DNA of 64,000 nt from JAICXG01 sp963801255 (GTDB lineage Bacteria > Verrucomicrobiota > Verrucomicrobiia > Chthoniobacterales > UBA10450). The notes below the pieces were generated by a model. It made no database searches. It was not told the origin of the DNA and was given only the letters and a program-made list of their open reading frames with translations. Shown one piece after another: positions 26,860-34,988 of the stretch. The translations under genes were made by a program, and so were the position numbers. How positions within the stretch are numbered: position 1 is the stretch's first letter; each line of letters starts with the position of its first letter. The stretch is taken from the NCBI GenBank assembly GCA_963801255.1, contig CAWDEC010000013.1, positions 62,001-126,000 of the forward strand, in the 5' to 3' direction.

Positions 26860-27630
26860 TTAGGCTGCGTTCGCAAAACCGAGCGCCGTCTTGCTGAAAT
26901 CCGCCACCGGCATCTGCCTAACGAGCCGCACAACTCCGTCCTGCCATTTCCGGCTGATTTCCTGAAGATAGGGATCGTGGGCTTCCAACCGTGTGCGCAT
27001 TTTCACCTGCAAGGAATCAGTCTTATAACAAAAAATGTCGATCGGCGGACCAACCGCAACGTTGCTCGTCATTGTCGCGTCCATCGAGATAATGCCGAAT
27101 TTTAGCGCGTCCATCAGCGTACTCTCATAACTGAACCCGCGATCGAGAATCGGTTTGCCGTATTTCGAGTCACCGATCTGGAGAAAAGGGCAGTCCTTGC
27201 TTGCGTGGATGCTGTTGCCTTGCGGATAAATTGCGTGCACTTCCGGGGCAAGGCCGGCGATCTGGCCGCCGACGACAAGGTTGATGTTCCAACTAAATCC
27301 ATCGGCCTCGAGGGCCGCGCGGTCGCGCTGCTCGACTTCGCGCACCTTGGAGCCGACGTAACGCACGGTTTCATAAAATGTCTCCCGATTGAGGAGATGT
27401 TTGCGAGCGGGATGACTCTCGTTCAGGTGCAGGTCGTCGTCGATCAAAGCCAGCGTCGCCTGGGAGAGGGAAAGGTTGCCGGAGCTCATAATGCAGATCA
27501 CACGGTCGCCCGGCTTCTCAAAGATCCGCATCTTGGTACGGACCGCTATGTTGTCCATCCCCGCGCTTGTGCGCGAATCGGAAAGAAAAACGAGGCCTTT
27601 GCGGCAGAGCATTCCGAGGCAGTAGGTCAT
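26860..27630 (-). CDS. Anbu-type proteasome-like protease (COG3484)
   Basis: The start is placed at ATG 27630 because Anbu proteins begin Met-Thr-Tyr-Cys and need Thr2 as the N-terminal nucleophile. Here the start reads MTYCLGMLCRKGLVFLSDSR, with SDSRTSAGMDN following as in the family; longer in-frame starts would bury the nucleophile. 256 residues. Anbu (ancestral beta subunit) forms an open helical assembly related to HslV and 20S proteasome beta subunits; its substrate is unsettled. The start overlaps the stop of the upstream membrane-protein gene by four bases (ATGA). The usual Anbu partners (transglutaminase, alpha-E, ATP-grasp) are not adjacent. The stop lies in a near-copy of the 9-mer. 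Confidence 0.88.
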   Translation of the reverse strand: MTYCLGMLCRKGLVFLSDSRTSAGMDNIAVRTKMRIFEKPGDRVICIMSSGNLSLSQATLALIDDDLHLNESHPARKHLLNRETFYETVRYVGSKVREVEQRDRAALEADGFSWNINLVVGGQIAGLAPEVHAIYPQGNSIHASKDCPFLQIGDSKYGKPILDRGFSYESTLMDALKFGIISMDATMTSNVAVGPPIDIFCYKTDSLQVKMRTRLEAHDPYLQEISRKWQDGVVRLVRQMPVADFSKTALGFANAA

Positions 27631-28061
27631 GAAGACTGGCCCGGTTTGCTGCTGCCCACGACGCGTCCTTCCACCCGACGCATCTGTCTGTGATGCGTGA
27701 TAGGATAAACGCGGCCGTCGCTCCCGCGAAAGAAGGCGCTCAGGAGCCAGCTCGCGATACTGATTAGGATTGCCCCCCAAAATGCGCTCCCAAAGCTATC
27801 GACATGGAACCCGTGCACGAGGTCGTTCACCAGCAAAAGCAGGAGGCCATTCACCACAAAAATGAACAACCCAAGCGTGAGAATAATGAGCGGCGCCGTA
27901 AGCAAGAGCAGGATCGGACGGAGGAACGCGTTCAAAATTCCGAGAAGGAGCGCCGCGCCGATGAGCGAGCCAACACTGTCATAACGGATACCGCCAACAA
28001 TCCCAGCCGCGATCATAACCGCGACGGTGGTGATTGCCCAACGAAAGAGAAAATGCCTCAT
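27627..28061 (-). CDS. YvlD/phage-holin-IV-like small membrane protein
   Basis: 144 residues with four hydrophobic segments (about 8-25, 30-50, 55-80, 92-112) and the family-like ILNAFLRPILLLLTAPL and LGLFIFVVNGLLLLLV. The C-terminal 30 residues are basic and probably cytoplasmic. The family is widespread and uncharacterised in detail; Bacillus YvlD is in an envelope-stress operon. The stop overlaps the Anbu start by four bases, suggesting translational coupling. That raises the possibility of a joint role at the membrane, which is inference. Confidence 0.8.
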   Translation of the reverse strand: MRHFLFRWAITTVAVMIAAGIVGGIRYDSVGSLIGAALLLGILNAFLRPILLLLTAPLIILTLGLFIFVVNGLLLLLVNDLVHGFHVDSFGSAFWGAILISIASWLLSAFFRGSDGRVYPITHHRQMRRVEGRVVGSSKPGQSS

Positions 28062-28157
28062 GGTTTGGTCGAATTCGCAGAAGCCTTTTTCATGCCGATT
28101 TCCTCTTGCGCGGGTTTGCTCAGCGCGTACAGGCTTGCCGAGGTAGAAGAAAAGTAA

Positions 28158-28547
28158 ATGGTGAAAAGTTCAAAAAAATCAAAGGTAGCACCGGCACCGG
28201 AGATGACCCCGATCGTCCCGCGAAGCGAGACCCGGAATGGCAACGGCCCGTCGCAGGCTGGTCTCATCGAACCTAAGGCAAAAGCGGGCAAGGCAGGCAA
28301 AGCGACTGTACGCGCGAAGGCACCTGGTTCGAAACCCCGAAAAACGGCTATCCAACGAAAGGGACGCGCAACTCAATCTGTCAGGCCATTGGAAAAGCCG
28401 GGCGTCTCCGTGTCCGATGACGAAATCCGGCTCCGTGCCTACTTCATCGCTGAGAGGCGGGTGCGCGAGGGTCTGCCTGGTGACTCTTCGCATGATTGGC
28501 TGGAAGCGCGGCGGCAATTGGTCGCGGAAGCTGAAGGCCGCGCCTAA
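28158..28547 (+). CDS. DUF2934 domain protein with basic N-terminal tail
   Basis: 129 residues. The first 85 are of low complexity, rich in Lys, Ala, Arg and Pro, resembling histone-like or nucleic-acid-binding tails. Residues about 88-127 are a DUF2934 domain (IRLRAYFIAERRVREG then DSSHDWLEARRQLVAEAE). The function of the domain is unknown. A purine-rich stretch (GAGGTAGAAGAAAAG) just before the ATG acts as ribosome binding site. The stop TAA lies in GCCTAACAA, one base off the dispersed 9-mer. A second, more divergent DUF2934-like protein is at 62846-63247. Confidence 0.75.
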   Translation: MVKSSKKSKVAPAPEMTPIVPRSETRNGNGPSQAGLIEPKAKAGKAGKATVRAKAPGSKPRKTAIQRKGRATQSVRPLEKPGVSVSDDEIRLRAYFIAERRVREGLPGDSSHDWLEARRQLVAEAEGRA

Positions 28548-28595
28548 CAAAAAAGACTCGCGCTCAGTCTGGAGGTTGAGCCATCGGAGTGGTCG

Positions 28596-29012
28596 TTAAG
28601 AGACCGACTCCATCGTCGGAAAGCAGGCTTTCACCTTTTCCACCAGGCGATTAATCGCAAACGGCTTGGCCAAAAACCCGCGCACCCGCGCTTCTTTCAG
28701 CAGCTCCTGCGCGCGTTCACTTGAGCCCTGTCCTGAAACCAGCAACAATGGCGGAATCCGTCGGGGCGGCGTCGCATGTTCATAAGCCTTTGAGATGAGA
28801 AGAAAGAGCATCGTGCCGTCAATCAGGGGCATTGAGAAATCGAAGATCATAAGATCATATTCCTTCTTCAGAGCCAGCTCGAAGCCATACTCAGGCTTTG
28901 GCGAAGTATCGACTTCGTAATGCAGGAGGTTTTGTAACGTCTCCCGCATCAGGCGGAGGACCGCTGTGTCGTCATCGACAATCAAAACCCGCTTCGTCTG
29001 GCCGATCTCCAT
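28596..29012 (-). CDS. Single-domain response regulator (receiver only)
   Basis: The start is taken at ATG 29012 (MEIGQTKRVLIVDDD); an upstream ATG at 29048 is possible. 138 residues covering one receiver domain: acidic cluster Asp13-Asp15, phosphoacceptor Asp58 in LMIFDFSMPLIDG, the Ser of VSGQG, and the Lys of FLAKPFA. There is no output domain, so it probably acts by protein-protein contact, like CheY or Spo0F. No histidine kinase gene is adjacent. It is divergent from a small ORF at 29095. Confidence 0.88.
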   Translation of the reverse strand: MEIGQTKRVLIVDDDTAVLRLMRETLQNLLHYEVDTSPKPEYGFELALKKEYDLMIFDFSMPLIDGTMLFLLISKAYEHATPPRRIPPLLLVSGQGSSERAQELLKEARVRGFLAKPFAINRLVEKVKACFPTMESVS

Positions 29013-29094
29013 CCCGGCAGGCTTGCGCGAACTCGCGGTAGCATTCAAGCTTTTGTTGCGCGAATTCGATTCTCTCGCCGAGGTCGCCCGCCGA

Positions 29095-29331
29095 ATGAAT
29101 TCACTTCACGAAGATCTTGCCACCGCGCTTCGCGAACGCAGGCGGATTGTCACGGATGCCGCCAGCCGGCGCGATCCCGCTCAACATATGGAAAGACTGC
29201 GTGCGGTTTCGGAAAAAATTACAACCCTGGGTAACTCGCTCCCACGCCCCGTCGATCCGCAGCTCGCCCATTATCTTGCCAAGTGCAGCTTCGACAAAGC
29301 CCTGGCGTTTCTAGAAGGAAATCCAGCCTAA
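29095..29331 (+). CDS. Small helical hypothetical protein
   Basis: 78 residues from ATG 29095, which has GAGG ten bases upstream. The sequence is charged and helical (HEDLATALRERRRIVTD, HMERLRAVSEKITTLG) and ends LAHYLAKCSFDKALAFLEG. No known domain was recognised. It fills the gap between the divergent receiver protein and the convergent rpsD end, and its composition looks protein-like. It might be a partner of the receiver protein, but only position suggests this. It could still be a chance ORF. Confidence 0.5.
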   Translation: MNSLHEDLATALRERRRIVTDAASRRDPAQHMERLRAVSEKITTLGNSLPRPVDPQLAHYLAKCSFDKALAFLEGNPA

Positions 29332-29359
29332 GCATCAGGCTTTAACCCGACGCTCGCTT

Positions 29360-29971
29360 TTACCTCGAATACAACTCGACGATCAACTGCTCGTTGACGA
29401 TCGGTTGCATCTCTTCCCGCGAAGGAATATGGGCGACTTTTCCGGTCAGCGCGTCGCGATCGACTGTAAGCCAATCAGGTACCGGCGCGATCTGCGTAAG
29501 TTCAAGATTGCGCAGAGCGAGCTGGCGCGATTTCGGTCGGTCCTTGATCGTGACCTCATCGCCCGCCTTCACATTAAAGGAAGAAATATTGACGTTCCTG
29601 CCGTTTACGAGCACGTGGCCATGCGAAACTAATTGCCGCGCAGCGCTGCGGGTATTGGCGAGGCCCAGACGGAAAACGACGTTATCCAAGCGCGTCTCGA
29701 GAAGCTGCAGCAAGGTTTCGCCCGTAACGCCGCGACGCTTAAGAGCGACCTCGAAGATGCGGCGAAATTGCTTCTCCATCAGACCGTATTGGAAGCGAAG
29801 TTTCTGCTTTTCACCCAGCGCGATCGCATAATCGGATTGCTTGCGGCGCGATCCTTTCGGTCCGTGCATGCCGGGAGGATAGTTTTTTCGCTCAAGCGAT
29901 TTCGAAGATCCGAAAAGCGGGACGCCGTAGCGGCGGGAGATTTTGGTTTTGGGTCCGGTATATCTGGCCAT
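29360..29971 (-). CDS. rpsD: 30S ribosomal protein S4
   Basis: 203 residues starting MARYTGPKTKISRRYG; a longer in-frame start at 30040 is rejected because it lies outside the conserved N-terminus. It has the S4 RNA-binding domain (LETRLDNVVFRLGLANTRSA, GHVLVNGRNVNI). It is the cysteine-free S4 type. S4 is a 16S rRNA primary binder and translational repressor of the alpha operon in other bacteria. Here it ends the ribosomal run: rpoA and rplQ, which normally follow, are absent. Confidence 0.98.
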   Translation of the reverse strand: MARYTGPKTKISRRYGVPLFGSSKSLERKNYPPGMHGPKGSRRKQSDYAIALGEKQKLRFQYGLMEKQFRRIFEVALKRRGVTGETLLQLLETRLDNVVFRLGLANTRSAARQLVSHGHVLVNGRNVNISSFNVKAGDEVTIKDRPKSRQLALRNLELTQIAPVPDWLTVDRDALTGKVAHIPSREEMQPIVNEQLIVELYSR

Positions 29972-30009
29972 TAGGAAAGCTAAAAGTGACGAGTGATAAT
30001 GAGAAGTGA

Positions 30010-30663
30010 TCAGACGCGCCGCTGCTTTGGCGGCCGGCATCCATTGTGCGGCACCGGCGTTACGTCGCGGATGATAGTGAGTTCAAGGCCGATCGCCTGC
30101 AACGCGCGGACAGCAGATTCCCGACCGGCGCCAGGTCCTCTTACCAGAACTTCGACCTCTTTCAGGCCGTGGCCCATTGCCTGGCGTGAGGCGTCCTGGG
30201 CAACCATTTGCGCCGCGTAAGCAGTGCTTTTGCGCGAGCCTTTGAAACCAACTTTGCCCGCACTGGACCAACCAATCACATTACCCTGCAAATCCGTAAT
30301 GGTAACGATTGTGTTGTTGAAGGTGGATAGGACATGAGCGTAGCCGGAATGAACGTTCTTGCTGCCCTTTGCCTTGATGATCTTTGGTTTCTCGACGTCG
30401 TTAGGATCGAGGGAAAGATTCTCCTTCGGCGCCTCTGCAGGTGCTTCGGCTTTCTTCGCTGTCTTCCGCGCGGCTTTCGGCTTGGTTTCTGTCTTCGCCG
30501 GCGCGGGCGCCGTTTCGTTTTTTGCCGGGGCGGTCTCCGAAACTTGATTGGTCACAGTCTCGTCCGTAGCGGGACTGGCGTTCGGCTGCTCCGGGGCTTC
30601 CGCCGCGACGGCCGGAGCCTGCAATTCTTCTGCGGCCTGCTGGTTTTCTGATTCGTCAGCCAT
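30010..30663 (-). CDS. rpsK: 30S ribosomal protein S11 with long N-terminal extension
   Basis: 217 residues against the usual near 130. Residues about 95-217 are canonical S11 (HVLSTFNNTIVTITD, GFKGSRKSTAYAAQ, DVTPVPHNGCRPPKQR). Residues 1-95 are an added low-complexity tail, first acidic (Glu, Ala, Pro), then basic (Ala-Lys repeats around 50-72). The extension is in frame with the start 14 bases after rpsM, and no good internal start gives the normal length, so it is probably translated. S11 sits on the 30S platform near the mRNA exit. Confidence 0.95.
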   Translation of the reverse strand: MADESENQQAAEELQAPAVAAEAPEQPNASPATDETVTNQVSETAPAKNETAPAPAKTETKPKAARKTAKKAEAPAEAPKENLSLDPNDVEKPKIIKAKGSKNVHSGYAHVLSTFNNTIVTITDLQGNVIGWSSAGKVGFKGSRKSTAYAAQMVAQDASRQAMGHGLKEVEVLVRGPGAGRESAVRALQAIGLELTIIRDVTPVPHNGCRPPKQRRV

Positions 30664-30677
30664 ATCGTTTCTTTAGG

Positions 30678-31073
30678 TTAAACCTTACCGGTCTTGGCGT
30701 CTTTGTTACGAATCACGCCGACCGTCTTGCGCGGACCTTTGCGCGTGCGTGCGTTGGTCGAAGTGCGCTGGCCACGGACCGGCAGTCCACGGCGATGCCT
30801 GATGCCGCGATAGCAATTAATCGCCTGGAGGCGCTTAAGGTTGCCCTGCACTTCACGCCGCAGATCGCCTTCGATAGGAATCTTGTTGTGCGTGATAGCA
30901 TGGATGATCTCGTTGATCTGCTGCGGGCTGAGGTCTTTCGCCCGCAAATTGGGGTCGATGTTGGTCTGCTCGAGGATGCGCTTCGAGGTCGTGGGGCCGA
31001 CGCCGTAAATGTAGGTGAGCGAGGCTTCGATGCGTTTTTCAGCAGGAATTTCTACTCCTAAGAGTCGTGGCAT
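30678..31073 (-). CDS. rpsM: 30S ribosomal protein S13
   Basis: 131 residues, normal for S13: LGVEIPAEKRIEASLTYIYG, the helix-two-turn-helix core, and the basic C-terminal tail RGLPVRGQRTSTNARTRKG that contacts P-site tRNA. It follows rpmJ and precedes rpsK, as in the standard alpha operon. Confidence 0.98.
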   Translation of the reverse strand: MPRLLGVEIPAEKRIEASLTYIYGVGPTTSKRILEQTNIDPNLRAKDLSPQQINEIIHAITHNKIPIEGDLRREVQGNLKRLQAINCYRGIRHRRGLPVRGQRTSTNARTRKGPRKTVGVIRNKDAKTGKV

Positions 31074-31097
31074 AATTCTATTTCAGGTTTCGATTTT

Positions 31098-31214
31098 CTA
31101 GCCTTGTCGCTGTTTGTGTCGCGGATTTTTCGCGCAGATCACGCGTACAACATTCTTGCGCTTCACGATTTTGCACGCTTCACAAAGTCTTTTCACTGAT
31201 GGTCGTACTTTCAT
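31098..31214 (-). CDS. rpmJ: 50S ribosomal protein L36
   Basis: 38 residues, MKVRPSVKRLCEACKIVK then RKNVVRVICAKNPRHKQRQG. The zinc ligands Cys11, Cys14, Cys27 and His33 are all present, so this is the zinc-binding form. It lies between infA (39 bases) and rpsM (24 bases), its usual place. Confidence 0.97.
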   Translation of the reverse strand: MKVRPSVKRLCEACKIVKRKNVVRVICAKNPRHKQRQG

Positions 31215-31253
31215 GGCTTAACGAGACGAAAAACGCGGAGCCGATTCTCCGCG

Positions 31254-31472
31254 TTAGCGATGGCGAAACGTAATTCGCCCTTTCGACAAATCGTAGGGGG
31301 AAATTTCTAGCATAACTTTGTCTCCTGGCAAGATGCGAATGAAGTGCATCCGCATTTTACCCGAAATATGGGCCAGGACGTGGTGGCCATTAGGCAGCTC
31401 TACTCGAAACATGGTGTTGGGGAGCAGTTCGACCACTGTGCCCTCTACCTCAATTGCGTCTTTGCGCGCCAT
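31254..31472 (-). CDS. infA: Translation initiation factor IF-1
   Basis: 72 residues, one S1/OB-fold domain (EGTVVELLPNTMFRVELPNG, HVLAHISGKMRMHFIRI). It occupies the A site during initiation. The start lies 28 bases inside the 3' end of map, an unusually long overlap that suggests translational coupling. Confidence 0.98.
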   Translation of the reverse strand: MARKDAIEVEGTVVELLPNTMFRVELPNGHHVLAHISGKMRMHFIRILPGDKVMLEISPYDLSKGRITFRHR

Positions 31473-32221
31473 GTCAGAATTTCGGGTTCTTCTTTAGTGA
31501 TGAGGACGGTGTGTTCGAAATGGGCCGAGGGCAAACCATCCGCTGTGCAGACTGTCCACCCGTCGTCGAGCAGGCGCACATCGGGGCTACCGAGGTTGAC
31601 CATCGGCTCGATTGCGAGTGTCATGCCCGGCTTGAGGCGGGGTCCGCTGCCGCGTTTGCCATAGTTAGGAACCTGCGGTTCCTCGTGCAGTTTTCGACCG
31701 ACGCCATGGCCGACAAATTCCCGCACCACACTGAAATGATGACGAACCGCCTCCTCTTCGATTGCCGCGCACAAATCGCCCAGGCGCGCCCCGGCGCAGG
31801 CGTGGCCGATCGCGTGCTGCAACGCAGACTGCGTCACCTCGAGGAGTCGCTCGATGCGTTCATCGACCATACCGACAGCAATCGTCGCTGCGGTATCCCC
31901 TACCCAGCCATCCTGGACCACCCCGATGTCGAGCTTCACAATGTCGCCATATTGCACGCGACGTTGGCTGCCGATGCCGTGAACAATTTCGTCATTGAGC
32001 GAAATGCAGATGTTACCGGGGAAAACGCGATGCCCGAGTCGATAACCGAGAAACGCGCTCCGCACTCCGGCTTCCGCCATTAGGTCAGCCGCCGCCTGAT
32101 CGATCTCCTTCGTCGAAATGCCCGGGCGAATAATCTCGCTCACGCGATCAAGCACCTCGCTCGCCGTGCGGCAGGCTTGCCTCATTTTCTCAATTTCCCG
32201 GACGGACTTTATCGGGATCAT
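31445..32221 (-). CDS. map: Methionine aminopeptidase, type I
   Basis: 258 residues removing the initiator Met from nascent proteins. Metal ligands are in VKLDIGVVQDGWVGDTA (two Asp), the FVGHGVGRKLHEEP histidine, the Glu of LAIEPMV and the Glu of AHFEHTVLIT. No N-terminal zinc extension. It overlaps adk by four bases (ATGA) and infA by 28 bases. The order secY-adk-map-infA-rpmJ is the classic spc/alpha junction. Confidence 0.97.
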   Translation of the reverse strand: MIPIKSVREIEKMRQACRTASEVLDRVSEIIRPGISTKEIDQAAADLMAEAGVRSAFLGYRLGHRVFPGNICISLNDEIVHGIGSQRRVQYGDIVKLDIGVVQDGWVGDTAATIAVGMVDERIERLLEVTQSALQHAIGHACAGARLGDLCAAIEEEAVRHHFSVVREFVGHGVGRKLHEEPQVPNYGKRGSGPRLKPGMTLAIEPMVNLGSPDVRLLDDGWTVCTADGLPSAHFEHTVLITKEEPEILTWRAKTQLR

Positions 32222-32874
32222 TTTGTTCGGTCTTCGATCAGAGCCGAGACATCGGCAAAGACCGCATCGCGATCGCGGTTGCCATCGATACGATGAAGCG
32301 CGTCGCTTTTCTCGTAAAAAGAAAGCAATGGCTGGGTCTTTGACCTGAACTCGGCAAGACGGGTCTGGAGGACTTCCACTTCGTCATCATCGCGTCGGAT
32401 AAGGGGACCGTCGCAGTAAGGGCAAACGGAGCGCTCGGAGAAGCACGCGCTCGTTAGGCTGGTGGTGAAGCCGCAGCGCCGGCATTGCAGTCGCCCCGCG
32501 ACGCGATCGCGCACTGTCTGCTCGGACACGTCGAGCCAAATCGCGAGATCAAGCGAGCTCTTCATCGACGACAAAATTTCATTCAGCCGTTCCGCCTGGC
32601 CGACGGTGCGCGGAAAACCGTCGAAAACAAATCCATCCTGGCCGTGGAGCTTCAGCCAGTCCGCAATTAACCGAACGATGATATCATCGGGCACAAGCCC
32701 GCCTTGTCTGGAAATTTCGTCTGCCTCCAGCCCGAGTGGTGTCCCCAGGTCGCGCTCACGGCGCAGGATCGTTCCCGGCGAGGTCACTGAGATCGCGAAG
32801 TGGCGCGTGATCATTTCCGCTTGCGTTCCCTTACCGGAACCGGGAGCGCCGAGAAGGACGATCCGACTTTTCAC
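32218..32874 (-). CDS. adk: Adenylate kinase
   Basis: 218 residues: P-loop GAPGSGKGTQ (residues 9-18), FDGFPRT in the core, and a zinc-type LID with Cys residues in CRRCG and CPYCDG. It converts AMP and ATP to two ADP. The helix after LILRRERDLGTPLG is typical. It sits between secY (18 bases) and map (overlap of four). Confidence 0.96.
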   Translation of the reverse strand: MKSRIVLLGAPGSGKGTQAEMITRHFAISVTSPGTILRRERDLGTPLGLEADEISRQGGLVPDDIIVRLIADWLKLHGQDGFVFDGFPRTVGQAERLNEILSSMKSSLDLAIWLDVSEQTVRDRVAGRLQCRRCGFTTSLTSACFSERSVCPYCDGPLIRRDDDEVEVLQTRLAEFRSKTQPLLSFYEKSDALHRIDGNRDRDAVFADVSALIEDRTK

Positions 32875-32892
32875 CGCGTCGTTATCGCCCGC

Positions 32893-34395
32893 TCAACGTC
32901 CATAGAGAAAAATTGCGACGCCACCGATTACCAGCACCGCAATCCCGACGTATAGCCAGACAAGCGTGCCTTGTTGCGCCGCGTCGCCCCGACTGTAACT
33001 GGCACGATCGAAAGCGCGCCCACGGATGCGACCCTTGCGCAGGAAGCCGTCGTAATGCCGCTGGATGAGGTGTGTTTCCACTTGCCGCATCGTGTCGAGA
33101 ATCACGCCAACGATAATGAGCAGACTGGTGCCGCCGAAGAATTGTGCCGTAATCGTCGGTACGTGCAGACCCTGGCTCAGCAAGCTGGGCAAAATCGCGA
33201 TGAGAGTAAGGAAGATCGCGCCGGCGAAAGTCAGGCGCGTCATGGTGAAGTCGAGGAAATCCGCAGTCGGCTTACCCGGACGTACGCCCGGAATGTAACC
33301 GCCATACTTCTTAAGATCGTCGGCAATTTGCGCAGGTTGGAATTGGGTCGCGACCCAGAAATAACTGAAGAAGAAAATCATCGCCGCGAGGAAAACGTAA
33401 TGCAGCCATCCGCTGGCCAGCATGTCAGAAATCTGACGGGCAGTGCGGCTGTTCTTGAAAGCCAATCCGACGATCGTCGTGGGGAAAAGAAGTAACGCCC
33501 AGGCGAAGATGATCGGCATGACTCCGGCGTAATTCACCTTCAGCGGCATGTACTGCGTTTGACCGCCGTACATCTTACGGCCGACGACGCGTTTCGCGTA
33601 CTGCACGGTAATTTTACGCACCCCTTGCGTGACAGCGATGACCGCGGCAATGACGATGAACAAAAAGGCCACCATTAAGACAAGAATCGCCGGACTCACC
33701 TGGCTGGCGTTTCCGCCGCTTGGAACAAACGTTTTCCACGCCTGCGCCAGCGCTGCGGGCAAGCGCGCGACGATGCCAATGGTAATGATGAGAGAAATTC
33801 CGTTACCGATACCACGATCGGTAATTTGATCGCCGAGCCACATCAGGAAAAGCGTACCGGCAGTCAAGGTGACCACGGTGACGAGGCGGAAACCCCAACC
33901 CTGGCTTTCCACCAGCGGAATCCCCAGCCGCGCTGTCGTCTCACTGATTCCAGGAAGCATGGTGTGATACGACTCGGGATGCTGGAAGGAAATCGCGAGC
34001 AGATAACCCTGAAAGATGCAAAGAAACACCGTCGCGTAGCGCGTGTATTGCATGATTTTCTGCCGGCCGTTGTCCTCACGCGACATCCGACTGAGTGACG
34101 GGATGACTGCCGTGAGAAGCTGGAGCATGATCGACGCGCTGATGTAAGGCATGATGCCCAACGAAAAGACGGCGCAATTCTCCAGCGCTCCGCCGCTAAA
34201 AAGGTTGAAAAGAGCCGCGATCCCGCCGCCCCCGCTTTGCGAGGAAGTGCGAAACCAATCCTGCAAAACCGCTGGATTGACGCCCGGCGTCGTAATGGCC
34301 GCGCCTAGCCTGACGATGACGATCACCGCGAGGGTGAACAAAATTCGCCGGCGCAGTTCCGGGATCTTGACCGTGTTGAGAAACGCCGAAACCAT
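32893..34395 (-). CDS. secY: Protein translocase subunit SecY
   Basis: 500 residues with about ten membrane helices. Recognisable blocks are the N-terminal amphipathic helix and ELRRRILFTLAVIVIVRLGA, LGIMPYISASIMLQLL, and the cytoplasmic loop KYGGYIPGVRPGKPTADFLD. Slightly longer than E. coli SecY (443), mainly in periplasmic loops after the second helix and at the C-terminus, which ends in an extra hydrophobic segment. It forms the Sec channel with SecE and SecG, not in the window. Confidence 0.97.
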   Translation of the reverse strand: MVSAFLNTVKIPELRRRILFTLAVIVIVRLGAAITTPGVNPAVLQDWFRTSSQSGGGGIAALFNLFSGGALENCAVFSLGIMPYISASIMLQLLTAVIPSLSRMSREDNGRQKIMQYTRYATVFLCIFQGYLLAISFQHPESYHTMLPGISETTARLGIPLVESQGWGFRLVTVVTLTAGTLFLMWLGDQITDRGIGNGISLIITIGIVARLPAALAQAWKTFVPSGGNASQVSPAILVLMVAFLFIVIAAVIAVTQGVRKITVQYAKRVVGRKMYGGQTQYMPLKVNYAGVMPIIFAWALLLFPTTIVGLAFKNSRTARQISDMLASGWLHYVFLAAMIFFFSYFWVATQFQPAQIADDLKKYGGYIPGVRPGKPTADFLDFTMTRLTFAGAIFLTLIAILPSLLSQGLHVPTITAQFFGGTSLLIIVGVILDTMRQVETHLIQRHYDGFLRKGRIRGRAFDRASYSRGDAAQQGTLVWLYVGIAVLVIGGVAIFLYGR

Positions 34396-34412
34396 CCTCT
34401 AATCCTGCGCTC

Positions 34413-34988
34413 TTACTTAACTGACTTCTTCGCTCTCGGAGCCGGCTTCTTTTTCCCGGGTTTTTTCTTCGCTGCCGGAGCTTTGTCTTTCTCTGCCCTT
34501 TCGGCTGGCTCGTGAGCCTCCTCTTTCGCCGGCCGTTTGCGTTCACGCAAAGTCACGCTCCCGCCGGCCTTCTCAATTTTTTCACGCGCCGCCTCGCTCA
34601 CTCGGTCAGCTTCGATCGTTAGGCCATGCTTTAACTCTCCGCGACCGAGAATCTTCAGTCCGACAAAGCGACCGCGAATATGTTTGGATTTCCGCAACGT
34701 TTCTTCGTTGATGGTCGTGTTGGGCTCAAAGACGTTTAGATCATCGAGATTGATGATGGCATATTCCTTTTTGAAGGCCGCGTTGTTAAAGCCGCGCTTC
34801 GGCAAACGTCGAATGAGCGGCATCTGCCCGCCTTCGAATCCAAGGCGAATGCTCCCGCCGGAGCGTGCTTTCTGGCCCTTGTGACCTTTGCCGCTCGTTT
34901 TGCCATGGCCTGAGCTTTCGCCGATGCCCAGGCGTTTGACGCGATGCCGTGAACCCGGACGCGGTTTGAGGTTGTGCAAACGAATCAT
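34413..34988 (-). CDS. rplO: 50S ribosomal protein L15 with basic C-terminal tail
   Basis: 191 residues. The L15 core (MIRLHNLKPRPGSRHRVKRL, RSGGSIRLGFEGGQMPL) ends near residue 145, and an Ala/Lys/Glu/Pro-rich tail of about 45 residues follows. It overlaps the rpsE stop by four bases, so there is no room for rpmD (L30), which usually stands between them. Confidence 0.96.
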   Translation of the reverse strand: MIRLHNLKPRPGSRHRVKRLGIGESSGHGKTSGKGHKGQKARSGGSIRLGFEGGQMPLIRRLPKRGFNNAAFKKEYAIINLDDLNVFEPNTTINEETLRKSKHIRGRFVGLKILGRGELKHGLTIEADRVSEAAREKIEKAGGSVTLRERKRPAKEEAHEPAERAEKDKAPAAKKKPGKKKPAPRAKKSVK

